Origin: Rhododendron vialii
Lineage: Eukaryota > Streptophyta > Magnoliopsida > Ericales > Ericaceae
Direction of reading: 5' to 3'
Length of the DNA: 64,000 nt
Assembly: GCF_030253575.1 (NCBI RefSeq)
Contig: NC_080557.1
Location: 36,506,001-36,570,000 of the forward strand
Both the position numbers and the translations under genes were made by a program. This document shows, one piece after another, positions 35,111-47,800 of the stretch. Positions within the stretch are counted from its first letter, which is position 1. Each line of letters opens with the position of its first letter. The notes below the pieces were generated by a model. The model was not told the DNA's origin and searched no databases. It saw only the letters and a list, made by a program, of their open reading frames with translations.

Positions 35111-36161
35111 GGTGGAGAGTGGACCAATGCTCTAGCCCAAGTGCGCCCAAGTTGCCATGGAAGATGTCTCAGGTTGGAGTTGACAGAAGAATATCGGTTT
35201 AGGTCCCGTTTTCACTAACAAAAAATATTAAAACTTAACGTATTTTATCATCCCATTTTCATTAGTAAAAAAATTTCAGCATTTTACCACCTCATTTTTA
35301 CTAACAAAAAGGTTGTCAACAAATATTGTTTTTGCTATAGTAACGTTACTCACAAACCATAACAACTTATTCACTACCGGAAACAACTTGATATTTTTCA
35401 ACAACTTATTCACTACCGAAAACAACTAACAACTTCTCGACCACAAATAAAAATCTACAAATTTTTCACTACCGGAAACACCCCTTACTGTTGTAATTTA
35501 CTAACCAATAACATATTCTATCTCTGTGGTTAAAAAGAAATGGGTGGGGGTGAAATAGGAAAAACATTGGACAGGGAGAGGTCGCAAATACTGAGTGCAA
35601 CTGCCAATGAGATTTTTTAGAACGGAATATCGCAATGTGAGACTTTTTATTTGTCCCTTGTTTATATTATTAGTATTAATCTATTCCAATAGAGAATGAT
35701 TTTTGTCCCCTTTTGTTAATTATGCTTATTTGTTTAAAAATAAACAATTAATAAATGGAAAATGCACAGATATGTTATTTGTAACCAAACAAGTTTGCTC
35801 GCACCCAATTTGTTATTAATAAATTTTAAAATTTGTATTTCGTTATTTAAAAGATCTCATGCAACACATGGTCAATGTAATTTGAAAATAAATTCTTTGT
35901 AAAGCTTATATAAGAAAGAGAAGTGGTTACAAACACATAGATAATTTCGGAATCGTTGGGCACGTTTGGAATCATTCAATACATATGAATCTCATTCATG
36001 CTCGTGGAGTCCACACTACGGATGACTCCAAATACATACTAAAATTTGTATCCAAACATCTGTGTCTGAAAGATTTTTCATGTAAAGTACTAGAGATTAA
36101 TAATACTCTTATCCGTTTTGCTTATTCTTGTACTTGGCTTACAACAACGAAAGATAAATTA

Positions 36162-36348
36162 AGGGAATTGATTTTTACACTTCCTTTTGTCCAAACGCAC
36201 TCCTTTTTTTTTGTAGTGATGTGAAATTACATGATTACTCTTTCATGTATGAAGGGAAAAATGTATTAAAGGTAGTTTTGTAATTCTACATGAATAAAGA
36301 CAAAAGATGGAATGCACTTGATAAAATAGGAGTGTGAAATCAATTTTC
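36162..36348. mobile_element. Short TIR MITE
   Basis: Left ggaattgatttttacacttc and the inverted right end agaaaattgatttcacactc form TIRs; flanks contain aaattaa on both sides. The left terminus also occurs singly at about 387-410 inside unit 1. Non-coding. Confidence 0.6.
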
Positions 36349-36379
36349 TAAAATTAATATCCTTTAGTTTGTTTTCCCC

Positions 36380-36545
36380 ATCAGGAGTGGATCCTCTCCC
36401 ATCAGTGTCGGCTCAAAGATATTTAGGACCCAAGCGTCAGTCCTAACATGGGGTCATCTTTCTTCGCAAATCTTTGCCCGAAGGTAGAGATTCGAACCCA
36501 GTTCTTCGAGCCTCCAAAGAACTTAAGCTACCACACCAACAAGAA
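36380..36545 (-). mobile_element. tRNA-derived SINE-like fragment
   Basis: On the minus strand an A-box-like ggtgtggtagcttaag is followed about 35 bp later by a B-box-like gggttcgaatctct, as in tRNA-derived SINE heads. No poly(A) tail or clear target duplication was found. Confidence 0.5.
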
Positions 36546-36721
36546 GATCTTACTTAAAGGCAATTGAAACTCATTGTTTAAAACTATAAACTCTATATTT
36601 TGAGGCCCTCTTCGAACCAAAAAATTGGGGGTCAGAAAGCGATGGTTTCCTCAGCTTCTCCTCTAAGCTGGCTCTGTCTCCCATAGCTGTCCCAGATAGT
36701 TGTTGGAATTGTCTCATAAGT

Positions 36722-36965
36722 GAGGGTTCTACAAACAAGCCAAGCACAGTATTGCTCAAATTTGGCTTGACTCCTTATTACATGTGTTCAAACTTAGCTT
36801 AAGCTCGAAACTTTTTGAGATTAATTGTTCAAGCTCGGCTCGAGCTTGAAATTTTATGTTCGTGATAAGTTTGGCTTGTGGAATATGCAAGCCCATCTCA
36901 AATTTTCAAGCATGAGCTTAACCTTGTAAAGTTTCGAGCTTTCAATCTAGACTCATTGAGTTCCA
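36722..36965 (-). repeat. Interspersed AGCTTGAGC-type repeat, inverted copy
   Basis: Inverse of the 667-930 repeat, sharing cttattacatgtgttcaa and gtgataagtttggcttgtg type words. Part of the same dispersed family. Confidence 0.6.
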
Positions 36966-37299
36966 AAATGAAAGAGACTAATTTAAAGCCATAAATAAGA
37001 ACTAACATCATTAATCTAGGCAAAAAAAAATTTCATAAACATAAAATTAAGTTACTAGCTACATTCATTTAATTAAAAACCCTCAAACCTAAATTTCCGT
37101 ATCTCACAAAGGCTATTTTCTATTTGGATGCAATGTTACCGTAAAATTGGTGAAAACATCCATTTGAAAGGCCGACGCAGATCTCATATTTTGAGACATT
37201 TATTAAATCTGTCCCTATATTTGTAAAATTTACGGAATGACCTCTTTGTTCACGAGGCTATTGAGCCAAATACTCATATGCTCAAACTTGACTTGAATT

Positions 37300-37540
37300 T
37301 TGTGTGATTAGGTTCCGTTCCCGTAGGTGTTTAATCTCTATTATGGTGAACGGTTCTATTGGTCGAACTTCGTATGTCGGCTCTGCTTTGCAGTATGTGC
37401 TTATTTCTTGGTGGTAGAGTTTAGGTTCCTACCTGATGTTCTTGTTTAGCCTGTATCTCTATATTTTCGGTGAATTCCTGTATTTGCCCGATGGGCACTT
37501 TTAATGAATGAAATTGACTGTTAATCAAAAAAAAAAAAAA
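37300..37540 (+). mobile_element. Poly(A) retroposon (LINE 3' end or SINE)
   Basis: Ends aatgaaattgactgttaatc followed by about 14 As (37527-37540). Flanked by ttgacttgaatt (37288-37299) and ttggcttgaatt (37541-37552), a 12-bp target duplication with one mismatch, as left by LINE-type target-primed insertion. 5'-truncated LINE tail is the likeliest identity. Confidence 0.75.
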
Positions 37541-37769
37541 TTGGCTTGAATTCATAAACAAATAATTAAACGTGATTGAACTTGGCAAATTTTTTAAAAC
37601 GAATATTGAATTGCCAAGGCCAAGTTATGGGGGAGTATCTCAACCCTTTCCCAATGTATACTCTCTTTCTTCTCCCATGTACCCAAACACACCGAATTCC
37701 TACTACTACTCCGTGTACAGCAAAATACAGTAAGATAGCATAGCAGAACTTCAGACTACAAAAGCCAAT

Positions 37770-38080
37770 CACAAGTCTCTCTCTCTCTCATCTGCCTTTT
37801 GCGCACTTTTGGGAGAGACTCACTGACTTCTTCTATCGCCCCCCTACGGTCCACTACACAGCTTCTACAAATCTCTTTGCCGCTGCTCTGCTCATTTCTT
37901 GATCTGGGTTCTAAACACTCCTGCTCCCCACTCCCTCTTCAGATCGAAACTCTCTCTATCCAAATCTTTGCCTCTACTTTTCAACTTGTCAAAAACCCAT
38001 CTGGGTCTTGTTGTTTATTGACTCTTTTTGTCAGGCTTTTTGGCAGATTCCCTCTTCTGGGTCTCCTGATGGAACACTCG
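37770..38080 (+). other. Probable 5' UTR exon of the AT-hook gene
   Basis: CT-rich leader-like sequence after a CTCTCTCTC tract, ending gatggaacactcg before gttagt (donor at 38081). The matching acceptor ttttttcag ends at 42011. Splicing them creates a 21-codon upstream ORF beginning MEHS and ending at the TAA before 42070. Inferred from splice signals and base composition; no transcript evidence. Confidence 0.45.
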
Positions 38081-39081
38081 GTTAGTTTCATTTCTGTCTC
38101 TATCTCCATATGTATCACTGTTTGATGCTTGAGGTGTATTTTTATTGTACCGTATTCAGATGTTATTGTCGATAGCTGTTGGTTGTGCAGGTGAAAAAGC
38201 TGATTGTATTTTGGGTCAGTTTTACTGTTAATTTAGTTCGATTGGTTGGATCTAATCTTATGCCCATGTGTGCTATATAGATCTTATTGACTACATCTTG
38301 GATTGGGTAAATCTCTTTTTTCTCTGTTCTGATTTCCATGGGCCATGTGGCCAATTAGTTAATCTGAGTACTTCTTCATATGGTACTAGTTTTGCTCGGA
38401 TTATCTGTTTACCTCTGATTCAAATTGGTGTAATTTCAAATTGTAGGGGGAGTAATTAGCACTCTTATTGTTTAAACGGATGGATTTTATAGGAGTCTCT
38501 AGTTAGCTTTTCAAGAGAATTTGATACAACTTTCTTACCTATGTAGGCCGTTTGTTTGACGGGACTAATTGTGGAAGGATATATAGCCCCCCCAGATTAA
38601 TAGTGATCAGAATAATAAAACCATGGTATTGTATATTTCACACTTTGCGAGATTATTTATTCTAGGGATGCTGATCAAGACGTTAATACTTTAACCAAAT
38701 ACCGGATATTTGGTCATGTTTGATATTTAGTTATGCGATGCTAATATCCGGTAAAACAAGTGAGCCCTAAGAGTTTAAGGATGTTACGGAAGGTGTGGTG
38801 GGAAAGGTGTATGGGCGGTCACATTCTTATTCTACTTGAAATCCTCCTTATACACTCATTGGATTCCTCAATTTTGCTGTTGATATGATCTGATTATTTT
38901 ATTATCTCATGAAAGTGATTCATTCTGTTTCTCTTATAAGAACAATCCAACCAGGGATGCATTCTCTACTATTGAAGAATTTAAGACAAATGGAGTGCTC
39001 TTTTTTTGTTTTCGTAAATAATGGATTCTCTATGGAAATATCACACTAATGTTTTTAAAAGCATCATATCACTCTGAGGAT

Positions 39082-41063
39082 TAGAGCTGTCCATCGGGCG
39101 GATTTTTTCGGGTTCGGGTCGGGTCGGGCCCGACCCGACATTTGTCGGGTTGAAGAAATACCCACCCGCAACCGACCGAACTTCTGGTCGGGTTCGGGCG
39201 GATTTGTGGTCGGGTGGATTCGGTCGGGTTCGGTCGGGTCATCGGGTTGGGCCTCATTGTGGGCCTATTATTTTTTGGGCCGTATTCATTTTTTCTGGGC
39301 CATTTTTTTCCATTTCCTTAATTGTTTTGGGCCGTTAACCTCCTAATTTGCAAGTTTTATAGCAGGCCACAAGGCCCAATGCCCTTATTAACCTTTGGAC
39401 TTGCACTAAGCCATTTAAATTTACACATTCATCAACAACAAAAATTTACCAAGCATCAGCCAAAAAAAATTTACACATTCATCAACAACAAAAATTTACC
39501 AAGCATCAGCAAAAATTTTTTACACATTTCCAAACTTCTAGTGCAATCCACTAGTCTAGACTTCCGGCTTCCACCAAGCCATATCAAAAAAAATTCATTT
39601 AGAAACCATACACAACCAGTCAACCACATTTCCAGGTTCCAGCAAGTAATTTCCAGCAAGTGATTTCCAGTCTGCCTACTTTCCAGTCCACTACTACTAC
39701 ATTTCCAATTTTCCAGCAAGTGATTTCCAACAAGACAACCAAAGACAACCACATGTCAAAAAAAAAAACAAACCAAACACGGCACAGTGGGCACACAGCC
39801 ACACATGACACACCAGTGACCAGCCTCCCTAGTCACTCCTCTCCCCTGTTTTTTCAGCAGCCATACAACCAGTCATAACATTTTCAGTCAACTACTGTCT
39901 ACTAGGCAAGCAATTACAAGTCCAAAGTGATTAAAACTACAAGTCCATAATAATTTAAAACAACCAAACACTTTCATAATAAAATAAACTAGTCCCGTAG
40001 TTCAATGTCCTCCAAAGTACTCCTTCATGTAAACTGACCAAACCTGTTACATAGAAAGAAAAATCATACAACCAAATTGAAAACTTCAAAGATTACAAAA
40101 TAACATAATGTTAAATGTTTTACCAATGTCTAATGTCCAAAGGCCCATCCCTCAATCCCTAAGAACTTGCGTTGCATCATCAATTGATTCAGTTTGTAAG
40201 AGTTCTGAAAAAAAAACACACTTAATTCAATACATTACTAAGAAAAACTAAATAGTAAGTAGACTAGATCAAATGAATTAAATTACCTCGTTCAAGATCT
40301 TCAACTTTATCCATGGACTGTCGAAGAGAGATTGGAACCGTACTTAAAAGCCAATTTTGGGTGCATACAAGAGTCTCAACCATTGACGGTGAGAGTGAAC
40401 TTCGAAATGGATCAAGTACGCGACCACCCGTACTAAAGGCTGATTCGGAAGCTACTGTAGACACAGGCATAGCTAATATATCACGCGCCATTTTTGACAA
40501 GATTGGATACTTGTTGGAATTGTTCTTCCACCATACCAAGATATCAAAATCTGGACTGTCCCTACGTTCGCACAAATCCCCCACGGAGTCCACTTAGTGA
40601 AGCGCGAATGTCTGGAAACAACAAATTGATCAAGCTACTGGAAGAAGCAAAATCCAATCAGGTGTCTAAGTTCCCTAATTCCTCTCAAGAAACCATAGGT
40701 ATTGTGACACCCTAATTTACTGCTTCGGGTGTCTGAGTTTTAACATCTAATATATTGCACTAATATGGACAATTACTATGGCAAATTGTGAACTCAATAG
40801 GCATTATAAAATGCAGTACAATAAATCAACCATATAAAAACGTGAGCACACGATATTCCCCTCAAAACATCAGTACATCACACATTCACAGTCGTCCCTC
40901 CACAAGAACACAGTGACACACATACACACAGAGACGAGTTCTATCTGATTAGAGATGAACTCCATCAAAATCTAGCAACAAATTACAAAACTAGCAGTTT
41001 AAAAATGAACTCCATCAACCACCAGTCCGCCGCCGCCGCCGCCGGCGCGCCGCCACTCACTTC

Positions 41064-41098
<35 letters not shown>

Positions 41099-41251
41099 AC
41101 CAGATTTAGGCGTTGATCGGCTGCAATCGGCTACGAACAAGAACGAGAGAGTGGTCCACAAAGATTCTGGAGATCTAGAAATTCAAAACTAAAAGTTAAA
41201 AAATTAAATCATCAAAACTATGGAGAATCGGAGATCGAAGACTGACGTGAG

Positions 41252-41303
<52 letters not shown>

Positions 41304-41754
41304 GTACCACGGTCAGAGAGGAGAGTGGAATCAGTGGATGTGGAGATTGGAGAGCAGGAGAGGTCTGGCCGGAGAGGACTTGCCGGAGACTTGGTCGCCG
41401 GTCAGAGAGACTGAGAGAGTGGGGTGGGGGCCGTCCGTGGTGGGGCTGGGTGTGGGTGGGGTGGGGTGGAAATCGGCGGAGAGTGAGAGACTGAGAGGAG
41501 AGGAGACTGAGAAGTGAGAAGAGAACCCTAATGAATGAAAGATGGATTTTTTTTCTTTTATACTCTGTGACATTCGGTCGGGTCGGGTGACCCGAAATTT
41601 AATATATGACACCCGAACCCGACCGACAAACTGGCGGGTCTATCTAAGCCCAACCCGAACCCGACCGACTATGTCTGTTTAAACCGTCCGAGGCTGAATT
41701 TTCGGGTCGGGTCGGGTCGGGTGGTCGGTCGGGTGGGTTTTTTGGACAGCACTA
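39082..41754 (-). mobile_element. hAT transposon, decayed, in the leader intron of the AT-hook gene
   Basis: TIRs TAGAGCTGTCCA and, inverted, TAGTGCTGTCCA. Exact 8-bp target duplication CTGAGGAT (39074-39081 and 41755-41762). Both subterminal regions are packed with CGGGTCGGGT repeats, a layout common in plant hAT elements. Inside are a hAT C-terminal coding remnant (40264-40593), two copies of an aacaaaaatttaccaagcat unit (39434, 39483), ttccagcaagt repeats, a (CCG)n tract near 41028 and two GA microsatellites (about 41068-41094, 41257-41300). Too short and broken to be autonomous. Confidence 0.95.
40264..40593 (-). pseudogene. hAT transposase C-terminal dimerisation domain remnant
   Basis: 109 aa on the minus strand. 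WWKNNSNKYPILSKMARDIL, then MPVSTVASESAFSTGGRVLD and the MVETLVCTQNWL helix, are the hallmark of the hAT family dimerisation domain (DAYSLEEPER/RICESLEEPER-like). The catalytic RNase H-like part and BED zinc finger are missing, so only the last exon survives. Lies inside 39082-41754 in the minus orientation. Confidence 0.88.
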
Positions 41755-42166
41755 CTGAGGATGACTATTTCTGAACTCTTTACATTTTTTTTGAATCATT
41801 ACTCCTGCATATTGCTAGTAGACTTGAACCAGTTGAGGTAAATGAGATGTTCGATATGCCAATCGGTATTTTAAAAAGAAAAAATGGTCTTATTGTCCAA
41901 AGATGCTGTCGTATTGGGAGACTTTGAATATCCTCTATCTTTAGGATTACATTAAGTATTAGTGTAAATTTTTTCAATATCACAAATGGAGGTTGTTCTT
42001 TCTTTTTTCAGAAGTTTTCACTAGCGGGGATCAGCTTCATTATGCATGGGCACCTGACAACCTAAGTTGGGTAGTGGACTAAGCTTGGGTCTGGCTGCGT
42101 CAAGCATTTTGGAACGTTGGAACTCTTTTGCTGTGTGACCTTCTCGCCGGTGTGGTTGTTATAATT

Positions 42167-42580
42167 ATGGGTAGGGGGAGGGGAAAGGGGAAAAGGTTTT
42201 CAGTTACTAGCCACGAAGATGCTGGAAGTGGTGAAGAAGAAAAAATCCCAGTTCAGAAGAGAAGGGGAAGGCCACAAAAACCACTCAAGGATGAGATTGA
42301 TGAAGAAGATTATGAAAAAGCAGAAGAGGATGACAGTGAGACTACGAAGAATGGTGTATCAACCAAAGACGTTAAAAGTTCTGTATCAGCAGAAAATGGA
42401 AAGAAGAGGAAGCGGAATTTGCAGGCCAAAGAGAAATCAGATTCAGTCAAAGTGGAAAATGGTGTTGGAACCAGTTCAAGCACAGATGACTTGACAAAGT
42501 CCAATGGTTTTCGTCATATTGGAAGCAGGCGGAAAAACAAGCCTCGTCGAGCTGCTGAAGTAGGTGTTGAGTGCAACTAA
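42167..42580 (+). CDS. Small AT-hook, lysine-rich nuclear protein
   Basis: An intronless 137-aa ORF starting MGRGRGKGK. A classic AT-hook core KRRGRPQKP lies at about residues 30-38, followed by an acidic stretch (DEIDEEDYEKAEEDD), basic clusters GKKRKR (about 82-87) and SRRKNKPRRAAE near the C terminus. These suggest a nuclear, minor-groove DNA-binding protein; the precise role is unknown. I recall similar conserved uncharacterised proteins in other angiosperms. Upstream in-frame codons reach 42128 but lack ATG. A splice acceptor (ending 42011) indicates a 5' UTR intron that carries the hAT element. No charge or frame anomaly; 3' UTR follows to roughly 42800. Confidence 0.8.
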   Translation: MGRGRGKGKRFSVTSHEDAGSGEEEKIPVQKRRGRPQKPLKDEIDEEDYEKAEEDDSETTKNGVSTKDVKSSVSAENGKKRKRNLQAKEKSDSVKVENGVGTSSSTDDLTKSNGFRHIGSRRKNKPRRAAEVGVECN

Positions 42581-44856
42581 TATCGTGGCTACCGGTTGCT
42601 GGTAATTTTATCCTTTTTCTGCATAAGGGACAGGACAAGAGATGTCGGGTGAAGAGCAACTGACTCTAGTTTTCATTTTGTTGTTTTGTTTATTGCTCCT
42701 GTTTTTTTGGTAATACCTTCTTAAATTCTTTCTTGAATTTTGTTGAAAGGTCCGGAAATGATTATACTGCTGCATTCTTGATCTATTACATTCGCTATTT
42801 TCATCTTTATCACGTTATGTAGTTTGTGTACTTTCGTTGACTATCTCCTTCCATGAAATCCATATTCTGTTATTCTAAATTCTAAAACTCTGCTGACCAC
42901 CACCTCATAACACCACCATCTTTCCCTTAGTTTTGCAGTTTCAGCAAGACCAGAATGAACGGGGAATTCGACGCTTTGTGTTTTTACCTGTGTGGTTGAT
43001 CCGTTGTTTTAGTGATAGCTTTTCAGCGTATTATTCTCTTGTCTGTTGTGGTGGTGTTTACTTTTGGCATTCGGGAAAGAACTCTATGACCTGAGACAGA
43101 TACATACATATACGAAAGAGCATTTCATGAATTTTTTTTTTTTTTTTTTTTTTTTTTATCATCAGCATTTCATGAATTTGATTGGGTAGTTAGCCATTCC
43201 TGTCCTGGATTCAATTCTACACCAGTTCTAATTGAAGTTCGAGGTTTATGAGTTTGAGTTTAAATTTGAGGTTTATGAGTCGATATTTTTATGAGTCAGG
43301 GAGTGAGTATGAATTTACGGTTGAGGTGCCTGGACAATGTTAGTTTGAGACCGCTTCAAGTGCCTTGTATACATTGACCTTTTTGGGAGGGCTTTATATC
43401 ACTGAACAAATCTGGGTACTTCTGGTTTTCTGCGTAGGTCCAATGTACAGGTTTTTACCCTGCTTTTTGGCACTTATTGAAAATGACATTACAAAATATG
43501 GAGTGTAAAACTTAACCGCGTACCAAGAGGAAAATGATTAGACTTTCCATGCATATGGAGATGATAAGAAGCTATTCAGTTACATCCCCGATGCCTACCC
43601 TCAGCGCAGAGATGATATGGGGATAATAAGGTATAGAGGTGATTCTAACAATCATAACAGAGTTTCATATAGCATCATCATGTTTGTTAGGTCTCTAATA
43701 TAAACACCAAGCCGTTCAAGAACAGCTTGAGTCGATCCCTTGATGGACAACTTGATTTTCACCTTGCGCGAGCCAATAGTTCTCAAGCTCGTTTTGCAAA
43801 TGAGTCGAATATGAGCTTGGCTTGAATATGCAAGAAATCTACCAAAGAATCTGATTCAACCCCTGTAGGAGCACTAGTGAGTTTGGTTGTTGATTCTACT
43901 TAGAGCATTGAAATTTGGTTGACTGTTAGTCTGTTACTAGCCGTGCAGTGGATGTAGCCTGAGATCACACTTATGCAGATATATTACTCCATTGATTTCT
44001 TTGCAAAATTAGGATTTGAAGCTTTTGGATGGCAGTTGTTTGGTGCAATGGAAAAATGTAAGGACGGCAAACTCATTTTGGGCATTAAAGGCTTCGTAGT
44101 AAAGCCTCACAGTGTGTGAGGTTCGAAAGTGTGACCCATTTAGAGTACATGAATCCTGGCCACCTGAATCATTCCGGCGGAAATAAGAACAGAATAAACA
44201 CAATCATCCTAGGCTTCTGGAGAAAGCCCATCGGCACTTGTAGACAATTTCAATGGATAATAGAAAGATAGAACATAATACCAACAGAAAATAAACACAG
44301 AAAATCACTCTAGTGAACTAAGAAGGGGTGTGATTCAGAAACAAGCGTAAAACTCAGTTAACAAATTGCAAAACAGACCCAATTACTGAGAACAAGTTCT
44401 GTAATGGTAGAATTGTGCAAATCAAAGATAAAAACCGAAAGTCCCTAAGGGATACTTGGCTTCAAATGGGTGTATAGTAATAAAAATGGCAGTGTTGAAT
44501 CGCATGAAGATAAGAAAAACACAAATACGCCCGGTTATTGACTATCAAGATTTCAGTTTATTGCCTGACCAACGGGTCCGACATGAGCTCTATTGATATG
44601 CAAAAGCTGAATGAACACTGCAGTACCAACTACCAAGTAGAGGTTTCTTCCATCATAAACACAAAAAAAGATAGGGTTTCAGTAGTCCTGTGGAATATAT
44701 TGGCAACAATAGACACACAAAGTAGCAATATCTTGCTGAAGAATAGTCGTATTCAATTATTTGATGCAAGTTGGATTCTGAAATACAATACTACAAATCG
44801 TCAGAATAAAATCAACTCTGTCTTTCTGTATATCAAATCCGGTAAGTTGGAAATTC
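42581..44856. other. Intergenic region between the AT-hook gene and TOP6B
   Basis: Holds the two convergent 3' ends. A T run of about 26 (43132-43157), local aggtttatgagt repeats (43250-43280) and a fragment of the AGCTTG repeat (43700-43850) are visible. No gene recognised. Confidence 0.55.
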
Positions 44857-47800
44857 CTACTGAAACAGCCTGAAGACAAATATGGGACAATGGAAATCAA
44901 TGAACTGTTTTTCAGCTTCCAGCGACTGTATATATATGGGTTCTCTGGGTTCCTCCTTAACACCACTGTGTGTCGCGTACTCCAGCGCCATTTCATAGTC
45001 TACCTGCAAATTTACATTCAAAAGGAAGGAAATATCAAATGCCTGTTTTCTTTTTCTTTTTTTTTTGATGAAGGTCAAGAGGGTAATTTCACTTACTAAC
45101 TCACCTAAGCAATTGCTGACTAAGGAGAGGCTCAGTGAACCCTTTAAACACACACACCCAAACCCAAACTCCCGATGTGGGAGCCAACCCAACTGACGCA
45201 GGCCCAAGAGCCTCGCCTCAGATCGCAGCACTACGACAGACGGGCCCGAGGGGCCTGCACCAGAGGTCGGACACCACCACAACGAATAGGCACGACTTAG
45301 TTTTTTTTTGCCTGTTATCTATTTGACCTTCATATTTATGTAATAAGTTAAAAAAGACAGGCAATCTTGTATGCATGGAGAGAGAACCAATATTCTTACC
45401 TTAAGTACACCAAATTGCAATACAAAAAGGTAAATAAGAATCTAGCAATTAGACTTTCATGGATGTTAGAATATGTATCCTAACATTTAAAGCGATCGCA
45501 GCACTGGACTGCTCCCTCTGAACACCAGGTCCACCATATTTTGACATAATCTTCTAGTTCAAGTTCAGAAGCTGGTCCAACCCGAGAACATTAAGTGCTA
45601 TCCCGCTCATGTACCCAGTTTCAAACGTAGGGAGCTTCCTCCCCGATAACTAATTTCCATCCTCCATGTCACACACACACACACACACACACACCCAAAA
45701 ATAATAATAATAATAATTAACCACCACTTGCATCAAAACAAAGGGTTACCACTTGATTGGTTATCGCGTGGGCAATGTTTCGTATTCATGCAACTATTGT
45801 TATGTGTCCCTCGTTCTATCACTTTTAAACAACAGAAGCGCAACACTATCGAAAACAGTGGATTTGCCACCACTTTATGTCGTATTCACAAGAAAGCCGG
45901 CTGATGTTTAGGTAGAGGTGATGAAAAGAATAAAGCAAACATTTACCAAAACTGCTTAGTTTACCTGTTCAACATGTTGAGCAAGCTTTTCACTCAATGT
46001 TTCTTTTGTTATCGAACGGACTGAGACTTTCTTTAGTAATTCGGCATCCTCGCCCTCATAACGTTTTCTCTTTGCAGCGTGTGAGCGTGCCATTTCCTGT
46101 AAGACAGCATATATAGCACCTGTTGCGTCTGGAATGTACCTGACAATAAATGAAAATAGACTCATACTGGTGTAACAAAAACTCACTCTCACTTACTAAA
46201 GCTCATAGATAAAGAAAATGAGTTATTGGATTTACTTGCTCAAATTTCGTTTTCTCTCCTGTTGCTCTCGAGCCTGAATTTTCCTAACTATTTTGGCTTT
46301 TAGCTGGACACAGCACTGCTGAATAGAAGTCTGGAGGAATATGCTGTTAACTTACCAACTGTTTCCATAGCAGTAACAAGCAATTTAACGCAAAAACTCA
46401 CCTTGACAGCAGATACTATCTCTTTTATATCATCACCAATATATTCCTTTCCAGTCCCTTTAAAGGGGATTTTTGTGCTTACAATGCTCACAAAGACACC
46501 AATCTTGTCTTGTGTCTGGTTAATCTTGTAACTATTCCAACTGAAAGAAGATGCATTTCAATGAGATTCTAGTTGTTGAACTAAGTGGATTTTTTGTTAT
46601 CAATTTTCCAAACTAAGACAAATTCAGACCTGCTACGCATGTATGTATAATATCTTCTCATATGTCTTACTTGATTCTCTTCAGGGCAGTCCTGGTGACG
46701 ACATCAGCTCCTTGCTCGAATAGAAGGGGAATACGGTTTGCAAACCGGAAAATGTTCAAACCCTACATTTAAGCAAGCATAACATGGTTCATTATCTTCT
46801 ACTTACTATATACAGAAAGACCCCGAAGAGAATGGAGATTTTACACCGTCAGCAGTTTTCTACATCACTCAAAGTCAAACTAGTCAAGCAACCGTGTCTG
46901 AAAATTTAGTAACCATTCAATAAAAAACACCAATGGGATCAGTCATCTGACTCGTCTATCAATCAAAACACGGACTTCAATCTCCACCAAATACTTGGCA
47001 ACAAATTGAAGAATGTGGCATACTTAGAAAAAATGGGTTCAGAAAACAAAAAACCAACAAGAAGTAGAACAGACAAACAACCCCCTATTATTGAGTAAAC
47101 TAGTAATAACCTTCAGTTGCAATCTAGAACAAGATGCATGCCAGTTGTGAAGATTAGAACTTGCATATTAGAATCTGTACATGAGTGCAGATGCCTATAT
47201 CAAACTTTAAGACAATTACGACTCAAGACAGCAAGCGCCTTTATGTGACAAGTCACATGACACTTGCAAAAAGGAAAAGCTGCTGAATTATACTAAAGCT
47301 ACAGCTAAAAGGTATACTAAGCACGTCTCTGATATTCTTACACACGATTGCTTTGCACAATATAATCGGCTCCAAAAAAGCAGGGAGTACAATTTTCCCT
47401 TTCTGCTCCCTCATTTACAGTCCAGACGATGTACGAAAAATCAGAAACGAACTAAAGAACTTTAAGAAAAATGTTAAAACATCCCATCTTAATTGCTTGG
47501 CTACATATAGCCAAGGGGTATTGATTTCAATGTTCTAAAAGTCGCTCGGCGTTCGTCGCTCGGTCGACCACCTTCGAGCTTCGAGACCTATTAATCGCCG
47601 ATTAATCGGCTTGTAGCAATTAGTCGGGTTTTTATTTATTAATATATAAATACTCCCCAATGACAACTCTCATAAAAAATTGAACATTCATCTATCAATC
47701 CAACATCAATTGTTTTTCAAATATGACATAGAAATCTCGCCTTTGCAGAAAACTGTTAACATGATTATAACACAAGCTGGTATTGGGTATGGACCGTTCA

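Noticed and set aside
39322-39878. 113-aa and neighbouring frames inside the hAT element
   Set aside because: Built from ttacacattcatcaacaaca and ttccagcaagt repeats with no hAT domain similarity.
45130-45300. Possible Cassandra-type TRIM carrying 5S rRNA sequence
   Set aside because: The cccacatcggg word is present, but no 5S internal promoter boxes could be found.
44890-45326. Plus-strand and extended minus-strand frames over TOP6B intron 18
   Set aside because: The real coding part is only 44857-45003 after the acceptor; the rest reads through intron and repeat.
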